Source: Thiotrichaceae bacterium UBA4486
Lineage (GTDB): Bacteria > Pseudomonadota > Gammaproteobacteria > Eutrophobiales > Eutrophobiaceae
Length of the DNA stretch: 64,000 nucleotides
Direction: 5' to 3'
Assembly (NCBI GenBank): GCA_002389045.1
Contig: DGNS01000002.1
Location: 62,001-126,000 of the forward strand
The notes beneath the pieces were generated by a model, which made no database searches, was not told the DNA's origin, and saw only the letters and a list, made by a program, of their open reading frames with translations. This document shows, piece by piece, positions 34,829 through 44,117 of this stretch (its first letter is position 1; the number at the start of each line of letters is the position of its first letter). The position numbers and the translations under genes are program-made.

Positions 34829-35980
34829 TTACCGGCGCGTGGTTTCTGTTACAGTTGTTGAAAGTTTCCCGTATGCCCGGCCTTTCCAGACTGCTCCCCG
34901 CCCCGACATGTGATTCAGTGCCGAGTGCCAGGTCATGACCAGGTAGAGCGTACCCGCAACGGGTAATGACAGCGACCAGACGATCGGTATGCCATAGTAG
35001 CGCAATACCGGGGCATAGGTGGCGAACATGACGGGTAAGGTGGCCAGTCCCAGCCAGCGCGGCCAACCCTGACTCATGACAGTGTTCAGTACCGGAACCA
35101 GGAAAGCAACAAACATCATCACAGTGCACAGGCCCAGCAGCAGCAGGGAGAATCGTAACTGTGTAAAAGCCGTGCGCGTAACCATATGCCAGATCCCCGC
35201 CAGATCATGATAAGCCCTGAGACTGACTGCCGTATGGGTAAGGCCAATCCAGGTGCGGTAACCGTGTTTCCGAAAACACCGGGCCAGTGTGCAATCATCA
35301 ATAATGGCGTTCTTCAGTGCGGCAAAGCCGCCAATGGCATCGAGACTGCGGGCACGTAACAGGATACATCCGCCCGCAGCCGCGGACACGTAACGGCTGC
35401 CCCGGTTGGAGAGGGCAAATGGATAGAGTAGCTTGAAAAAGTAAATGAATGCCGGGATCAACAGCAATTCCCAGACACTGTTCATACGCAGCCTGGCCAT
35501 CAGGGAGAGCAGGTGCGTATTCGTCTCCAGCAGTTTTTTCTTCAGTGTGGCGACGAGACCGGGTGCCAGCTCGATATCGGCATCGAGTAACAGCATCAGA
35601 TCGGTTTTAGCCCGGGTCCGTGCCTGCTCGAGCGCCCACAACTTGCCGCTCCAGCCCGGCGGTGTTGGTTCACCGTGAACAAGGACAAGATTCGGCAGGG
35701 ACAGATTCCCGACGATGCGGGCGGTGTCGTCGGTGGATTGATCATCCACCACGATGATGGGCAAATCCCGGCATTGCCGCGCCAACGCTTGCAGGGTTTG
35801 CGCAATCACAGGCGCTTCGTTACGGGCCGGAATGAGGACGGTAATACCGGATAGATCCGTATCAGTGTGATTTTTACCGGCGTCCAGGGACTCACGTGTA
35901 CTCCACGGCCGCCAGGGTAAGAGCAGGATAATGACCCAGACAAGCAGACCCGCAGGCGCGAGTCCCTGGATCCATTCCAT
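34829..35980 (-). CDS. hpnB: hopene-associated glycosyltransferase HpnB
   Basis: A family 2 glycosyltransferase linked to hopanoid gene clusters; its exact reaction is not settled. The 383-residue protein has an N-terminal membrane segment, the GT2 domain (ITVLIPARNEAPVI, then VVDDQSTDDT and a LDADIE metal-binding motif) and three or four membrane segments at the C-terminus. It starts 5 bases after the hpnH stop and precedes the MlaC/HpnM-like gene. Confidence 0.9.
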   Translation of the reverse strand: MEWIQGLAPAGLLVWVIILLLPWRPWSTRESLDAGKNHTDTDLSGITVLIPARNEAPVIAQTLQALARQCRDLPIIVVDDQSTDDTARIVGNLSLPNLVLVHGEPTPPGWSGKLWALEQARTRAKTDLMLLLDADIELAPGLVATLKKKLLETNTHLLSLMARLRMNSVWELLLIPAFIYFFKLLYPFALSNRGSRYVSAAAGGCILLRARSLDAIGGFAALKNAIIDDCTLARCFRKHGYRTWIGLTHTAVSLRAYHDLAGIWHMVTRTAFTQLRFSLLLLGLCTVMMFVAFLVPVLNTVMSQGWPRWLGLATLPVMFATYAPVLRYYGIPIVWSLSLPVAGTLYLVMTWHSALNHMSGRGAVWKGRAYGKLSTTVTETTRR

Positions 35981-35985
35981 CAGTA

Positions 35986-37122
35986 TCAGGCGACTTCCCG
36001 GTTTTTATTGGCGCTGCAACTGCTGCCGGCAACCACCGAACTGACGAGCACGGGTTTGCCGACCGGCTCATCCTCGTACTGGATGGGCAGTTCCGGGGCC
36101 ATCGGACCCTCGGTAGCCGGACCCTTCAGCGCCACCTTCAGTGCCTTCAGTGGGTGATTGAAGGTGTCGTCCACGGCCGTGGCTTCATAGCCGCAATGAA
36201 CCATGCAGTTGGCGCATTTGGGATTACGCCCGGTGCCATAGTTGTCCCAGTCGGTGTCTTCCATCAACTCCCTGAATGTGCGGGCATAGCCTTCGCCCAC
36301 CAGCAGGTAACAGGGTTTCTGCCAGCCGAAAACGTTGCGGGTGGGATTACCCCAGGGCGTACATTCGTAGGTCTGGTTACCGGCCAGGAAGTCGAGGTAC
36401 AGCGTCGACTGGTTGAATACCCACTTTTTACCCTTACCCAGTTTGAACAGATCGCGAAACAGTTGCTTGCTCTCCTTGCGTTTCAGAAACACGTCCTGTC
36501 GTGGAGCACGCTCATAACTGTATCCGGGTGATATGGTGACGCCTTCGACACCCAGTTCGGTAGCGGCATCCATGAACTCGGCGATTTCCCCGGCGTTTTC
36601 CCCCTGGAAAAGGGTGCAATTCAGGGTCACGCGAAAGCCCCGGCTGCGGGCTTTCTTGATCACTTCGATGCACTTGTCGTAAACACCGTCGCGACAGACC
36701 GAGGCATCGTGACGCTCCCGGTTACCATCCAGGTGAATCGAGAAGGTCAGGTAAGGTGACGGTGTATAGTCATCCATGCGCTTGTCGAGTAACAGGGCAT
36801 TGGTGCACAGATAGACGAACTTTTTGCGCTTGATATAACCATGGACTATCTGGTCCATTTCCTTGTGGATGAGTGGTTCACCGCCGGCGATGGACACGAT
36901 GGGCGCACCGCATTCGTCGATGGCTTGCATGCACTGGTCATAACTCAGGCGCTTGTTCAGGATCTCTTCGGGATAATCAATCTTGCCACAGCCGGAACAG
37001 GCGAGATTACAGCGAAACAGGGGCTCAAGCATCAGTACCAACGGATAGCGCTTTTGCCCCCGCAGTTTTTGTTCGAGTAGATATTTTCCGACGCGGAACT
37101 GCTGGATCAATGGCACGGCCAT
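35986..37122 (-). CDS. hpnH: adenosyl-hopene transferase HpnH (radical SAM)
   Basis: Adds the adenosyl group to diploptene, the first step in making extended (side-chain) hopanoids. The radical SAM cluster motif is C38-x3-C42-x2-C45. Further landmarks are SIAGGEPLIH, FSIHLDGNRERHD, and C-terminal cysteines in GRNPKCANCMVHCGYEA. The 378 residues fit the family. It begins the minus-strand operon hpnH-hpnB-(hpnM)-mlaA and is divergent from dxs. No squalene-hopene cyclase is in the window, so the hopane skeleton must be made by genes elsewhere. Confidence 0.95.
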   Translation of the reverse strand: MAVPLIQQFRVGKYLLEQKLRGQKRYPLVLMLEPLFRCNLACSGCGKIDYPEEILNKRLSYDQCMQAIDECGAPIVSIAGGEPLIHKEMDQIVHGYIKRKKFVYLCTNALLLDKRMDDYTPSPYLTFSIHLDGNRERHDASVCRDGVYDKCIEVIKKARSRGFRVTLNCTLFQGENAGEIAEFMDAATELGVEGVTISPGYSYERAPRQDVFLKRKESKQLFRDLFKLGKGKKWVFNQSTLYLDFLAGNQTYECTPWGNPTRNVFGWQKPCYLLVGEGYARTFRELMEDTDWDNYGTGRNPKCANCMVHCGYEATAVDDTFNHPLKALKVALKGPATEGPMAPELPIQYEDEPVGKPVLVSSVVAGSSCSANKNREVA

Positions 37123-37327
37123 TACGATAACCCCTTAGCTATGTATTTGATTTTCTGTATTTTGTCTGAATGCATTATGATGTGCGCACGATAAAGTAAA
37201 GTGCGTGAAAAGTACAGATGCCGGCGCTGTATTTTAGTTCCAATTCCCGGTACCCGGGTGCATACTTGAAAGCCAGTTCCAGCGTATACATAATGTGCGT
37301 CTTTTTCCCGAGGCAGATAGAAACCGG

Positions 37328-39214
37328 ATGAGCAGCAATATTTGCACCCCCCTACTGGATACGATCCGGAGTCCGGCCGACCTTCGCAAACTGGCGGAAA
37401 CAGATCTCGAGCCACTGGCTAAAGAGTGCCGTGAATACCTGCTGCGTTCGGTCAGCCAGAGCGGCGGTCATTTTGCCGCCAGCCTCGGGGCCACCGAGCT
37501 GACCATTGCCCTGCATTACCTGTACAACACCCCTGAAGACCGCATCGTCTGGGATGTCGGCCACCAGGCCTATGTACACAAGATCCTCACCGGCCGTCGT
37601 GATCGACTGCATAGTATCCGCAAGTGGGGCGGTCTGGCGCCGTTCCCCAAGCGTGATGAGAGTGAATACGATACCTTCGGTGTCGGGCATTCCAGCACCT
37701 CCATCAGCGCGGCCCTGGGCATGGCCATTGCCGCCCGTAACCTCGGGCTGGATCGCAAGGCCGTGGCCGTCATCGGTGACGGTGCCATGACCGCGGGAAT
37801 GGCTTTCGAGGCCCTCAACCACGCCGGTGATCTGAATGCCAACCTGCTGGTGATCCTGAACGACAATAACATGTCCATATCACCCAACGTCGGCGCACTG
37901 ACCCGGCGCTTCGCCCAGATCCTCTCCGGCAAGATTTACACGTCTGTGCGCGAACACGGTAAAAAGGTGCTGTCGCGCATGCCCCCGGCCTGGGAACTGG
38001 CGCGGCGGGCCGAGGAGCACATCAAGGGCCTGATTGTGCCGGGCACGTTGTTTGAGGAATTCGGTTTCAATTACATCGGTCCCGTTGACGGCCATCATTT
38101 GCCGACGCTGATCGAGACCATCCGCAACCTGAAAAGTCTCGATGGACCGCAGTTTCTGCATATTATCACCCGCAAGGGCAAGGGTTACGGCCCGGCGGAG
38201 GAAGATCCCATCAAGTATCACGGTGTCACACCGTTTGATCCGGACAAGGGCATTGTCGCCTCGAACAAACCTTCACCGGTGACCTACAGCAAGGTCTTCG
38301 GTGACTGGGTCTGTGACATGGCGGCCAAAGACAAGCGCCTGGTGGCCATTACACCGGCCATGCGCGAGGGTTCCGGCCTGGTGCGTTTCGAGAAGGAATA
38401 CCCGGATCGGTATTTCGACGTGGCCATTGCCGAACAGCACAGTGTCACGGTGGCTGCCGGTATGGCCTGCGACGGGCTGAAACCGGTGGTGGCGATTTAT
38501 TCCACTTTTCTGCAGCGCGGTTACGATCAGTTGATTCACGACGTGATCACACAAAAGCTGCCGGTTCTGTTTGCCGTGGACCGGGCCGGACTGGTCGGCG
38601 CCGACGGTCCGACCCATAACGGTTCCTACGATGTGTCGTTCATGCGCTGCCTGCCCAACATCGTTATCATGCTGCCGACCGATGAAAACGAATGCCGGCA
38701 GATGTTGTACACGGGTTACATGCTGGATACCGCGGCGGCCGTGCGTTATCCACGGGGTACGGGACCGGGTGTGGAAATCCGGCAGGAAATGACCGCGCTG
38801 CCCGTGGGCAAGGCGGAGCTGCGCCGGCAGGGTCAAAGCATCGCTATCCTGGCCTTCGGTGTGGTACTGCAATTCTGCCTGGAAGCGGCGGAAGATTTGA
38901 ACGCCACCGTGGTCAACATGCGCTTTGTCAAACCCATCGACGAAGACATGATCCTGCAAATGGCGGCCGCGCACGAGCTGCTGGTTACGGTGGAGGAGAA
39001 CATGGTGCAGGGCGGTTGTGGCAGCGCGGTATCCGAGGTGCTGGCCGCTCACGGTATCGCCTGCAAGATCATTCATTACGGTCTGCCGGATCGCCTGGTC
39101 CAGCACGGTTCACGCGAAGACATGCTCAACGATGTGAAACTGAACAAGGCCGGGATCCTTGAATTTATCAGTCACTATGTGAGCGCAAATAAAAAACGGG
39201 TCAAAAGCGCCTGA
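37328..39214 (+). CDS. dxs: 1-deoxy-D-xylulose-5-phosphate synthase
   Basis: First enzyme of the MEP isoprenoid pathway, condensing pyruvate and glyceraldehyde 3-phosphate with thiamine diphosphate. The 628 residues include VGHQAYVHKILTGR, the ThDP motif GDGAMTAGMAFEALNHAG with NDNNMSI, and the transketolase C-terminal part. ATG 37328 is used; an in-frame GTG at 37295 has no family sequence behind it. Its location opposite hpnH fits a supply role for hopanoids and other isoprenoids. It ends 21 bases before the convergent phnW gene. Confidence 0.96.
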   Translation: MSSNICTPLLDTIRSPADLRKLAETDLEPLAKECREYLLRSVSQSGGHFAASLGATELTIALHYLYNTPEDRIVWDVGHQAYVHKILTGRRDRLHSIRKWGGLAPFPKRDESEYDTFGVGHSSTSISAALGMAIAARNLGLDRKAVAVIGDGAMTAGMAFEALNHAGDLNANLLVILNDNNMSISPNVGALTRRFAQILSGKIYTSVREHGKKVLSRMPPAWELARRAEEHIKGLIVPGTLFEEFGFNYIGPVDGHHLPTLIETIRNLKSLDGPQFLHIITRKGKGYGPAEEDPIKYHGVTPFDPDKGIVASNKPSPVTYSKVFGDWVCDMAAKDKRLVAITPAMREGSGLVRFEKEYPDRYFDVAIAEQHSVTVAAGMACDGLKPVVAIYSTFLQRGYDQLIHDVITQKLPVLFAVDRAGLVGADGPTHNGSYDVSFMRCLPNIVIMLPTDENECRQMLYTGYMLDTAAAVRYPRGTGPGVEIRQEMTALPVGKAELRRQGQSIAILAFGVVLQFCLEAAEDLNATVVNMRFVKPIDEDMILQMAAAHELLVTVEENMVQGGCGSAVSEVLAAHGIACKIIHYGLPDRLVQHGSREDMLNDVKLNKAGILEFISHYVSANKKRVKSA

Positions 39215-39235
39215 ACCCGCTGTTGAAACCGGTCC

Positions 39236-40330
39236 TCAGGCAGGCCGCATTTCGGTAATTACGCTGATCAGTCGCCGCAGGTCAGCGTCATCAATATCCC
39301 CCATGCAGGCAATTCGGAAAATTTGACGGCTGAATTGTCCCTGTCCCGCGTAAATCACGAAGCCATGTGTTTTCAGATGATCGTGCAACTCACGGTAGGA
39401 AACGCCATCGGGCAGGTGAAAGGCATGTAATACGCACGAAGAATCAGCTTCAGGCAGCAATGAAGTGATGCCTGCTTCATGCAGTCCCTCGCTAACCATG
39501 CGCATCCGCGCCCGGTACGTCTCCCGGCGGGCCGGCCAGCCGCCGGCATCCTCGAGTTCACGGATGGCCTCGTCCAGTGCATAGAATGTCTGCACTGACT
39601 GGGTAAACGGCGTACCGCCCTGATCCTGTTGTTCCAGGTAGCCGGTCAGATCCAGGTACAGCGTGCGCGGCGTTGTCCCCTGCATGTCCTGCATTGCAGT
39701 GCGATTGACAATGACGAACGAGGCGCCGGGGACGCCATGCAGGCATTTGTTGGCCGTCCCCGCGCAGGCGGCCAGGTTGCAGCCGCTGAAGTCGATGGCT
39801 TCGGCACCGAAGCTGCTGACCGCATCGACCAGCAAGCCGGCCTGATAGCGTGAACACACTTCGGCGATGGCTTGCAGATTGTTCAGACGCCCGGTCGTGG
39901 TTTCATGGTGGACCACGGCGACGTGGGTGATTTCCTCATGGTAACGTAACTCTTCCTCGAGCCGGGCGAGATCGATGGCATCAGCCCAGCCATGGTTGAG
40001 GGCGAGGTGGTTGATGCCATGCAGAGTTGCCATGCGCGTCATGCGTTCACCGTAGACGCCGTTTTCCATGACCAGAACCTTGCCATGCGCGGGAATACAA
40101 CTCGTCATCATGGCTTCCACGGCGGCGGTCCCGGACCCGGTTAACAGCACACTGGCCCAGTCATCGGCCGGCAGATCGTAGATGCCGAGCAGCCCGGCGC
40201 GAATGCCGGCCTGCAGCCCGGTGAATTCCGTTTCGCGGTGACAGAGATCCGGGCGCAGCAGCGCCTCGCGTACGCGGCGGCTGAGGTTGACCGGACCCGG
40301 ATTCAACAGGATGTGCGTATGTTCGTTCAT
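39236..40330 (-). CDS. phnW: 2-aminoethylphosphonate-pyruvate transaminase
   Basis: A PLP class V aminotransferase that interconverts phosphonoacetaldehyde and 2-aminoethylphosphonate (AEP), with alanine/pyruvate as partner. The 364 residues start with ILLNPGPVNLSRRVREALLR, carry LLTGSGTAAVEAM and the lysine motif TANKCLHGVPG. In AEP degradation this enzyme pairs with PhnX; here it lies after pepM and ppd, so it most likely works in the biosynthetic direction. The ATG overlaps the ppd stop by 4 bases. Confidence 0.93.
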   Translation of the reverse strand: MNEHTHILLNPGPVNLSRRVREALLRPDLCHRETEFTGLQAGIRAGLLGIYDLPADDWASVLLTGSGTAAVEAMMTSCIPAHGKVLVMENGVYGERMTRMATLHGINHLALNHGWADAIDLARLEEELRYHEEITHVAVVHHETTTGRLNNLQAIAEVCSRYQAGLLVDAVSSFGAEAIDFSGCNLAACAGTANKCLHGVPGASFVIVNRTAMQDMQGTTPRTLYLDLTGYLEQQDQGGTPFTQSVQTFYALDEAIRELEDAGGWPARRETYRARMRMVSEGLHEAGITSLLPEADSSCVLHAFHLPDGVSYRELHDHLKTHGFVIYAGQGQFSRQIFRIACMGDIDDADLRRLISVITEMRPA

Positions 40331-41481
40331 AGCACGTGGCGTGAACCGATGTGTTGCATCAGGCGCACCAGCACCTGGTCAGGGGTGACAGCAGGACGCG
40401 GCAGGTTATCAATGGTGCCCGCACGTATTTTCAGATGGGCAAACCGCGGCCCCGGGGTGACCGAGGCCAACAGGTCATCCAGCAGGTCCGGATCGTTGCC
40501 CTCGTAACTGAGTGAATATCCGCAGGCCGAGGCGATGCGTGCGAAGTGTACATTGGCGGAGACCGTGGCCTGGGCGCCGGTGGAATCATGCACCTCGTTA
40601 TCAAGCAGGATGTGAATGATGTTATTGCCGCCATAGGTGCCGATGGTCGAAAAGTTACCCATGCGCATCAGGGCCGCTCCGTCTCCATCGATGATGACCA
40701 CTTTCAAATCCGGCCTGGCCAGACCCAGACCGAGACCGAGCGAAGAGGCGCAGCCCATGGAACCGACCATGTACAAGTGGTTTGCGCGGTCGGCGAGGGC
40801 GTACAGTTCCCTGCCGGTATAGCCGGTGGTGGCGATGACAACATACCGGTCCTCCGGCGTCCTGGCGATGATCCGTTCCAGCACTTCGTGACGGGTGGCC
40901 GGTTCACGGTCGTTGTAGAGCGTTTTTTCCTCGCAGCGTTGTTGCCCACGTCCCGGCAGGGCGGCGGTTGCGGATGAATGTTCGGCCACGCTGCCCTTGT
41001 GCATGATCAATGCATAGGGCCGCTGGTTGGATTGCATCCAGGTGGCGGCGCGTTTCAGGCTGGGTTCGATCTCGACAGCGGACTTGGGAAAGATTTCCCA
41101 GGGGATGCGCATGGTGTCGAGCATTTTGTCCGTGATCTGACCCATGAGTTCGTGTTGCGGTTCGTCCTTCAACCCGGGTTGTCCGCGGTGAGTCGTGATC
41201 AACAGCAGCGGTATCCTGAACACCCAGGCCAGCGAGGTGAGCGGGCTGACGGCGTTCCCCAGACCGGAATTCTGCATCATGACCACGGACGGTTGACCGC
41301 CGATGACGGCGCCCGCGGCCGTGGCCAGGGCATCGCCTTCATTGGCCGAGGAGACGTAGTCAAGATTATTGTCATCAATCACGTAGTTGATGAACGGCGT
41401 CAGGAAAGAGCAGGGCACGCCGCAATAGCGTTTGAAGCCGAGTTTGCGGGCTGCCTCTATAAATTCGTTCGCTTCTATCAT
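40327..41481 (-). CDS. ppd: phosphonopyruvate decarboxylase
   Basis: A thiamine-diphosphate enzyme that pulls phosphonate synthesis forward by decarboxylating phosphonopyruvate to phosphonoacetaldehyde. The 384 residues have the pyrimidine-domain motif SSANEGDALATAAGAV, the QNSGLGNAVSPLTSL stretch and the ThDP-Mg motif GDGAALMRMG with DNEVHDSTGAQ. It is encoded between pepM (20 bases upstream) and phnW (4-base overlap), which fixes its role. sulfopyruvate decarboxylase is a near relative, but PepM next to it favours the phosphonate reading. Confidence 0.93.
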   Translation of the reverse strand: MIEANEFIEAARKLGFKRYCGVPCSFLTPFINYVIDDNNLDYVSSANEGDALATAAGAVIGGQPSVVMMQNSGLGNAVSPLTSLAWVFRIPLLLITTHRGQPGLKDEPQHELMGQITDKMLDTMRIPWEIFPKSAVEIEPSLKRAATWMQSNQRPYALIMHKGSVAEHSSATAALPGRGQQRCEEKTLYNDREPATRHEVLERIIARTPEDRYVVIATTGYTGRELYALADRANHLYMVGSMGCASSLGLGLGLARPDLKVVIIDGDGAALMRMGNFSTIGTYGGNNIIHILLDNEVHDSTGAQATVSANVHFARIASACGYSLSYEGNDPDLLDDLLASVTPGPRFAHLKIRAGTIDNLPRPAVTPDQVLVRLMQHIGSRHVL

Positions 41482-41501
41482 GCCGTCATGTGACCCGTGT
41501 T

Positions 41502-43124
41502 TCAGGAGGTGAAATGCATGGCCCTGTCTATATCATGCAGCACGTTAATATCAAGCCAGTGACCGTTAATATAATGCACCCTGATCGGCTTGCCGGCAGC
41601 GACCAGGTAATTGAGCAGATCGGGAATGTCCATCCGGTTGAAATTTTCGTGTTGTTTCAATTGATCAAGGGCTTCGTTGATCCAGTCCATGCCCTGTCCG
41701 CGTACCCGTAACATGCCGATCCAGCGCCCTCCGGGCTCGCCGGTGCAGGATTCCCTGCTCTCGGCGATGTGTTCGAGCGTGACTTCCTGAAGGAACAGTG
41801 ATCGGTCATCAGGGCGACTGCACCAGGCGTAATCCGGAGAACCACTGATGTAATCAGCCGTGGTGGCGGAATCCACGGTGACCACCAGGTCACCTTCGGC
41901 CGTGAGCAGATCCTGCAGAATGTAGTCACGGAACAGCAGGTCGCCGTAGCTAATGACCATATCTTCCTGGAATTCAGGCCGGGCGCAGAGCAGTGATGCC
42001 AGCTCTCCCGTTTGCTCATACTGTTTATTCAGACAAATTTTAACACCACTGACATTGATGCTGTCCGCCTTGTAACCGGCAACCACGCAGACGGAATGGA
42101 TCCCCTGGCGCTTGAACACGTCCACCAGTCGTCTCAGTAATGATTTTCCGCCGATGGGGATCATGATTTTCGGGCGATCTTCGGTCAGATCCTGCAACGC
42201 ATTGCCACGGCTGGCCGCCAGAACGACGGCGCCCGTGGTCGACTGACCGTTGGCAAGATAGCGTTTTTGCGCCGCGGTCAATTCATCGGCGCCCTGCAGG
42301 GTGAAGATATCACTGACGCTGGCGATCCGGTCCTCGACATTGGCGACGCTGCTGTCCTTGAGGACTTCCCGGCCGGTTTTCAGCATTGCGGCAACGGCTG
42401 CGCGAATCATGTGATTGGCCCAGATAACCAGGCTGATACCGGCTTTTGCATAGACTTCCACCGGCGTACTGTAATAGGTCGTGGGTACAATGATCAGCGG
42501 CGAACGGCCGGCCCATTCGCCGGCGAAATCCAGAATTTCGTCCGGCCTCGAGAGTTTGCTGTGAATGAGGATGCCGTCCGCGCCGGCTTCATGGTAGGCC
42601 TCGGCCCGGCGCAACGCCTCGGCGAGATCCCAGCCTGCGATCAGGGCTTCGACACGGGCGATGATACTGAATTCGTCATCGTCCTGGCTGTCCTTGCCGG
42701 CCATGATCTTGCCGCAGAATTCATCGATATCCGCGAGCGGCTGGCGTTCACCTTCGATAAAACTGTTGAGTTTTGGAAACTGTTTGTCCTCGATGCACAC
42801 ACCCGCGATATGGCGCTGTTCCAGTTTTCTGACCAGCCGGCGCATGTTGTTGAAATTACCGTAACCGGTATCACCATCGAGCAGGATGGGAATGTCCGTG
42901 ACATCGGACATGAATTCGAGCATATCGACCACCTGTGTCCAGCTGGCTTCATTGCTGTCGCGAACACCGAACTGCGCTGATATGGCAAGACCACTGGCCC
43001 AGATCCCCCTGAAGCCGACTTCCTCGACAATACGCGCGGAGATGCCGTTGTGGGCTTCCATGATGAATTCGAGTTCATTACTTTGCAGCAATGATCGTAA
43101 CTGGTGACTTCGGGTCTGGTTCAT
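41502..43124 (-). CDS. pepM: phosphoenolpyruvate mutase fused to a C-terminal nucleotidyltransferase
   Basis: The N-terminal domain (about 1-285) rearranges PEP to phosphonopyruvate, the committed step of nearly all phosphonate pathways. It shows EDKQFPKLNS at 112-121, the EDKxxxxxNS signature that separates PepM from isocitrate lyase relatives. The C-terminal domain (about 297-535) is an NTP-transferase with VVLAASRGNALQDL and RPKIMIPIGGKSLL. Fusions of this kind are linked to activation of AEP as a CMP derivative. The G-G spacing in the nucleotide loop departs from LAAGxGxR (here LAASRGNAL). The next gene follows by 20 bases. Confidence 0.93.
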   Translation of the reverse strand: MNQTRSHQLRSLLQSNELEFIMEAHNGISARIVEEVGFRGIWASGLAISAQFGVRDSNEASWTQVVDMLEFMSDVTDIPILLDGDTGYGNFNNMRRLVRKLEQRHIAGVCIEDKQFPKLNSFIEGERQPLADIDEFCGKIMAGKDSQDDDEFSIIARVEALIAGWDLAEALRRAEAYHEAGADGILIHSKLSRPDEILDFAGEWAGRSPLIIVPTTYYSTPVEVYAKAGISLVIWANHMIRAAVAAMLKTGREVLKDSSVANVEDRIASVSDIFTLQGADELTAAQKRYLANGQSTTGAVVLAASRGNALQDLTEDRPKIMIPIGGKSLLRRLVDVFKRQGIHSVCVVAGYKADSINVSGVKICLNKQYEQTGELASLLCARPEFQEDMVISYGDLLFRDYILQDLLTAEGDLVVTVDSATTADYISGSPDYAWCSRPDDRSLFLQEVTLEHIAESRESCTGEPGGRWIGMLRVRGQGMDWINEALDQLKQHENFNRMDIPDLLNYLVAAGKPIRVHYINGHWLDINVLHDIDRAMHFTS

Positions 43125-43125
43125 A

Positions 43126-43887
43126 TTATCCCTGTGCGTTATCGGCCCGGATGCGGGGCAGGATAGCGCATCTTGCGCGTTCTATATCCTCCGGGAAATC
43201 GATTTCTATCCAGGGCAGGCTGCTGATGTCTTCATAACCGAACATGTCAGGTGCGCTTCTGACGACATCACGCAAGACTTCTTCGTATGGTTGATCGCGA
43301 CGATCACCACTGATGTAGCTTTCAGCCTGTTGCAGTATCAACCGGCAGCCATGCGGTGAAAACCTGAAAAAACCCACGGATTCGCCCTGCAGGTCAAAAT
43401 CCACGTTGGTGGCAATGATTTTGCGGAATTCAACAATGCGGCCGTTGTTGATACACAGTTTGACCGGTTCATCCCCCGGCTCGAAATCCCGATCCAGTAA
43501 AAAGCAGTTATCGTGGCGACTGTTCGTAAGTGCCCCAATGATCCTGCCGGAACAGAGCACATCGGCATCCATGAGCAGAATATCGTCACCTGATGCCAGC
43601 ACTTCCCTGCCGGTCCAGAGACTGACCACGCTGCCTTCGCGGTAATCCGTGTTTCTGATCGTTTTCAGGCGGGTGCTTGCATTGCTGAACTTGCCCAGTT
43701 CCTTGTCAATGAGCTCAGCCTTGTAGCCGGTAACAATGGTAATATCCCCGATGCCCGTGCCTGACAACAACCGTATATGCCGTTCCAGCAGTGTAACGCC
43801 GTCGAATTCGAGCAGACATTTTGGCCGTTCATCGACTGCGGAAGACAATCGACTGCCAACCCCGGCCGCTAGAATGAGTGCCTGCAT
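43126..43887 (-). CDS. sugar/phosphonate nucleotidyltransferase
   Basis: A 253-residue NTP-transferase with a textbook loop ALILAAGVGSRLSSAVDERPK and the LMDADVLCSG metal motif. It resembles the phosphocholine- or phosphonoalkyl-cytidylyltransferase type. It stops one base before pepM starts, making it the first gene of the cluster. The fused domain in PepM is also an NTP-transferase, so one or both may activate AEP with CTP and the other a sugar or alcohol. ATG 43887 is preferred over a TTG at 43908, since LAAG should lie close to the N-terminus. Confidence 0.82.
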   Translation of the reverse strand: MQALILAAGVGSRLSSAVDERPKCLLEFDGVTLLERHIRLLSGTGIGDITIVTGYKAELIDKELGKFSNASTRLKTIRNTDYREGSVVSLWTGREVLASGDDILLMDADVLCSGRIIGALTNSRHDNCFLLDRDFEPGDEPVKLCINNGRIVEFRKIIATNVDFDLQGESVGFFRFSPHGCRLILQQAESYISGDRRDQPYEEVLRDVVRSAPDMFGYEDISSLPWIEIDFPEDIERARCAILPRIRADNAQG

Positions 43888-44117
43888 CAGCGGGATAACT
43901 CCGGCCAACGCATGAGGGAGTCAGTCATTAAGTGGATGCAAGGGTCGGCAATCATAGTGCGTCCGGTTTTATTATTCTGATACATCAGGCCTGGCCGATG
44001 GTTGCTTACTACTATCTGACAAAAGCTAGATCAGTTCAAATATTTCTGTTTAAGTAGTTGATTTATTGTAGAATATGACCACAGCAGTCAGATTATCACA
44101 AGACCCGTAATAATATC

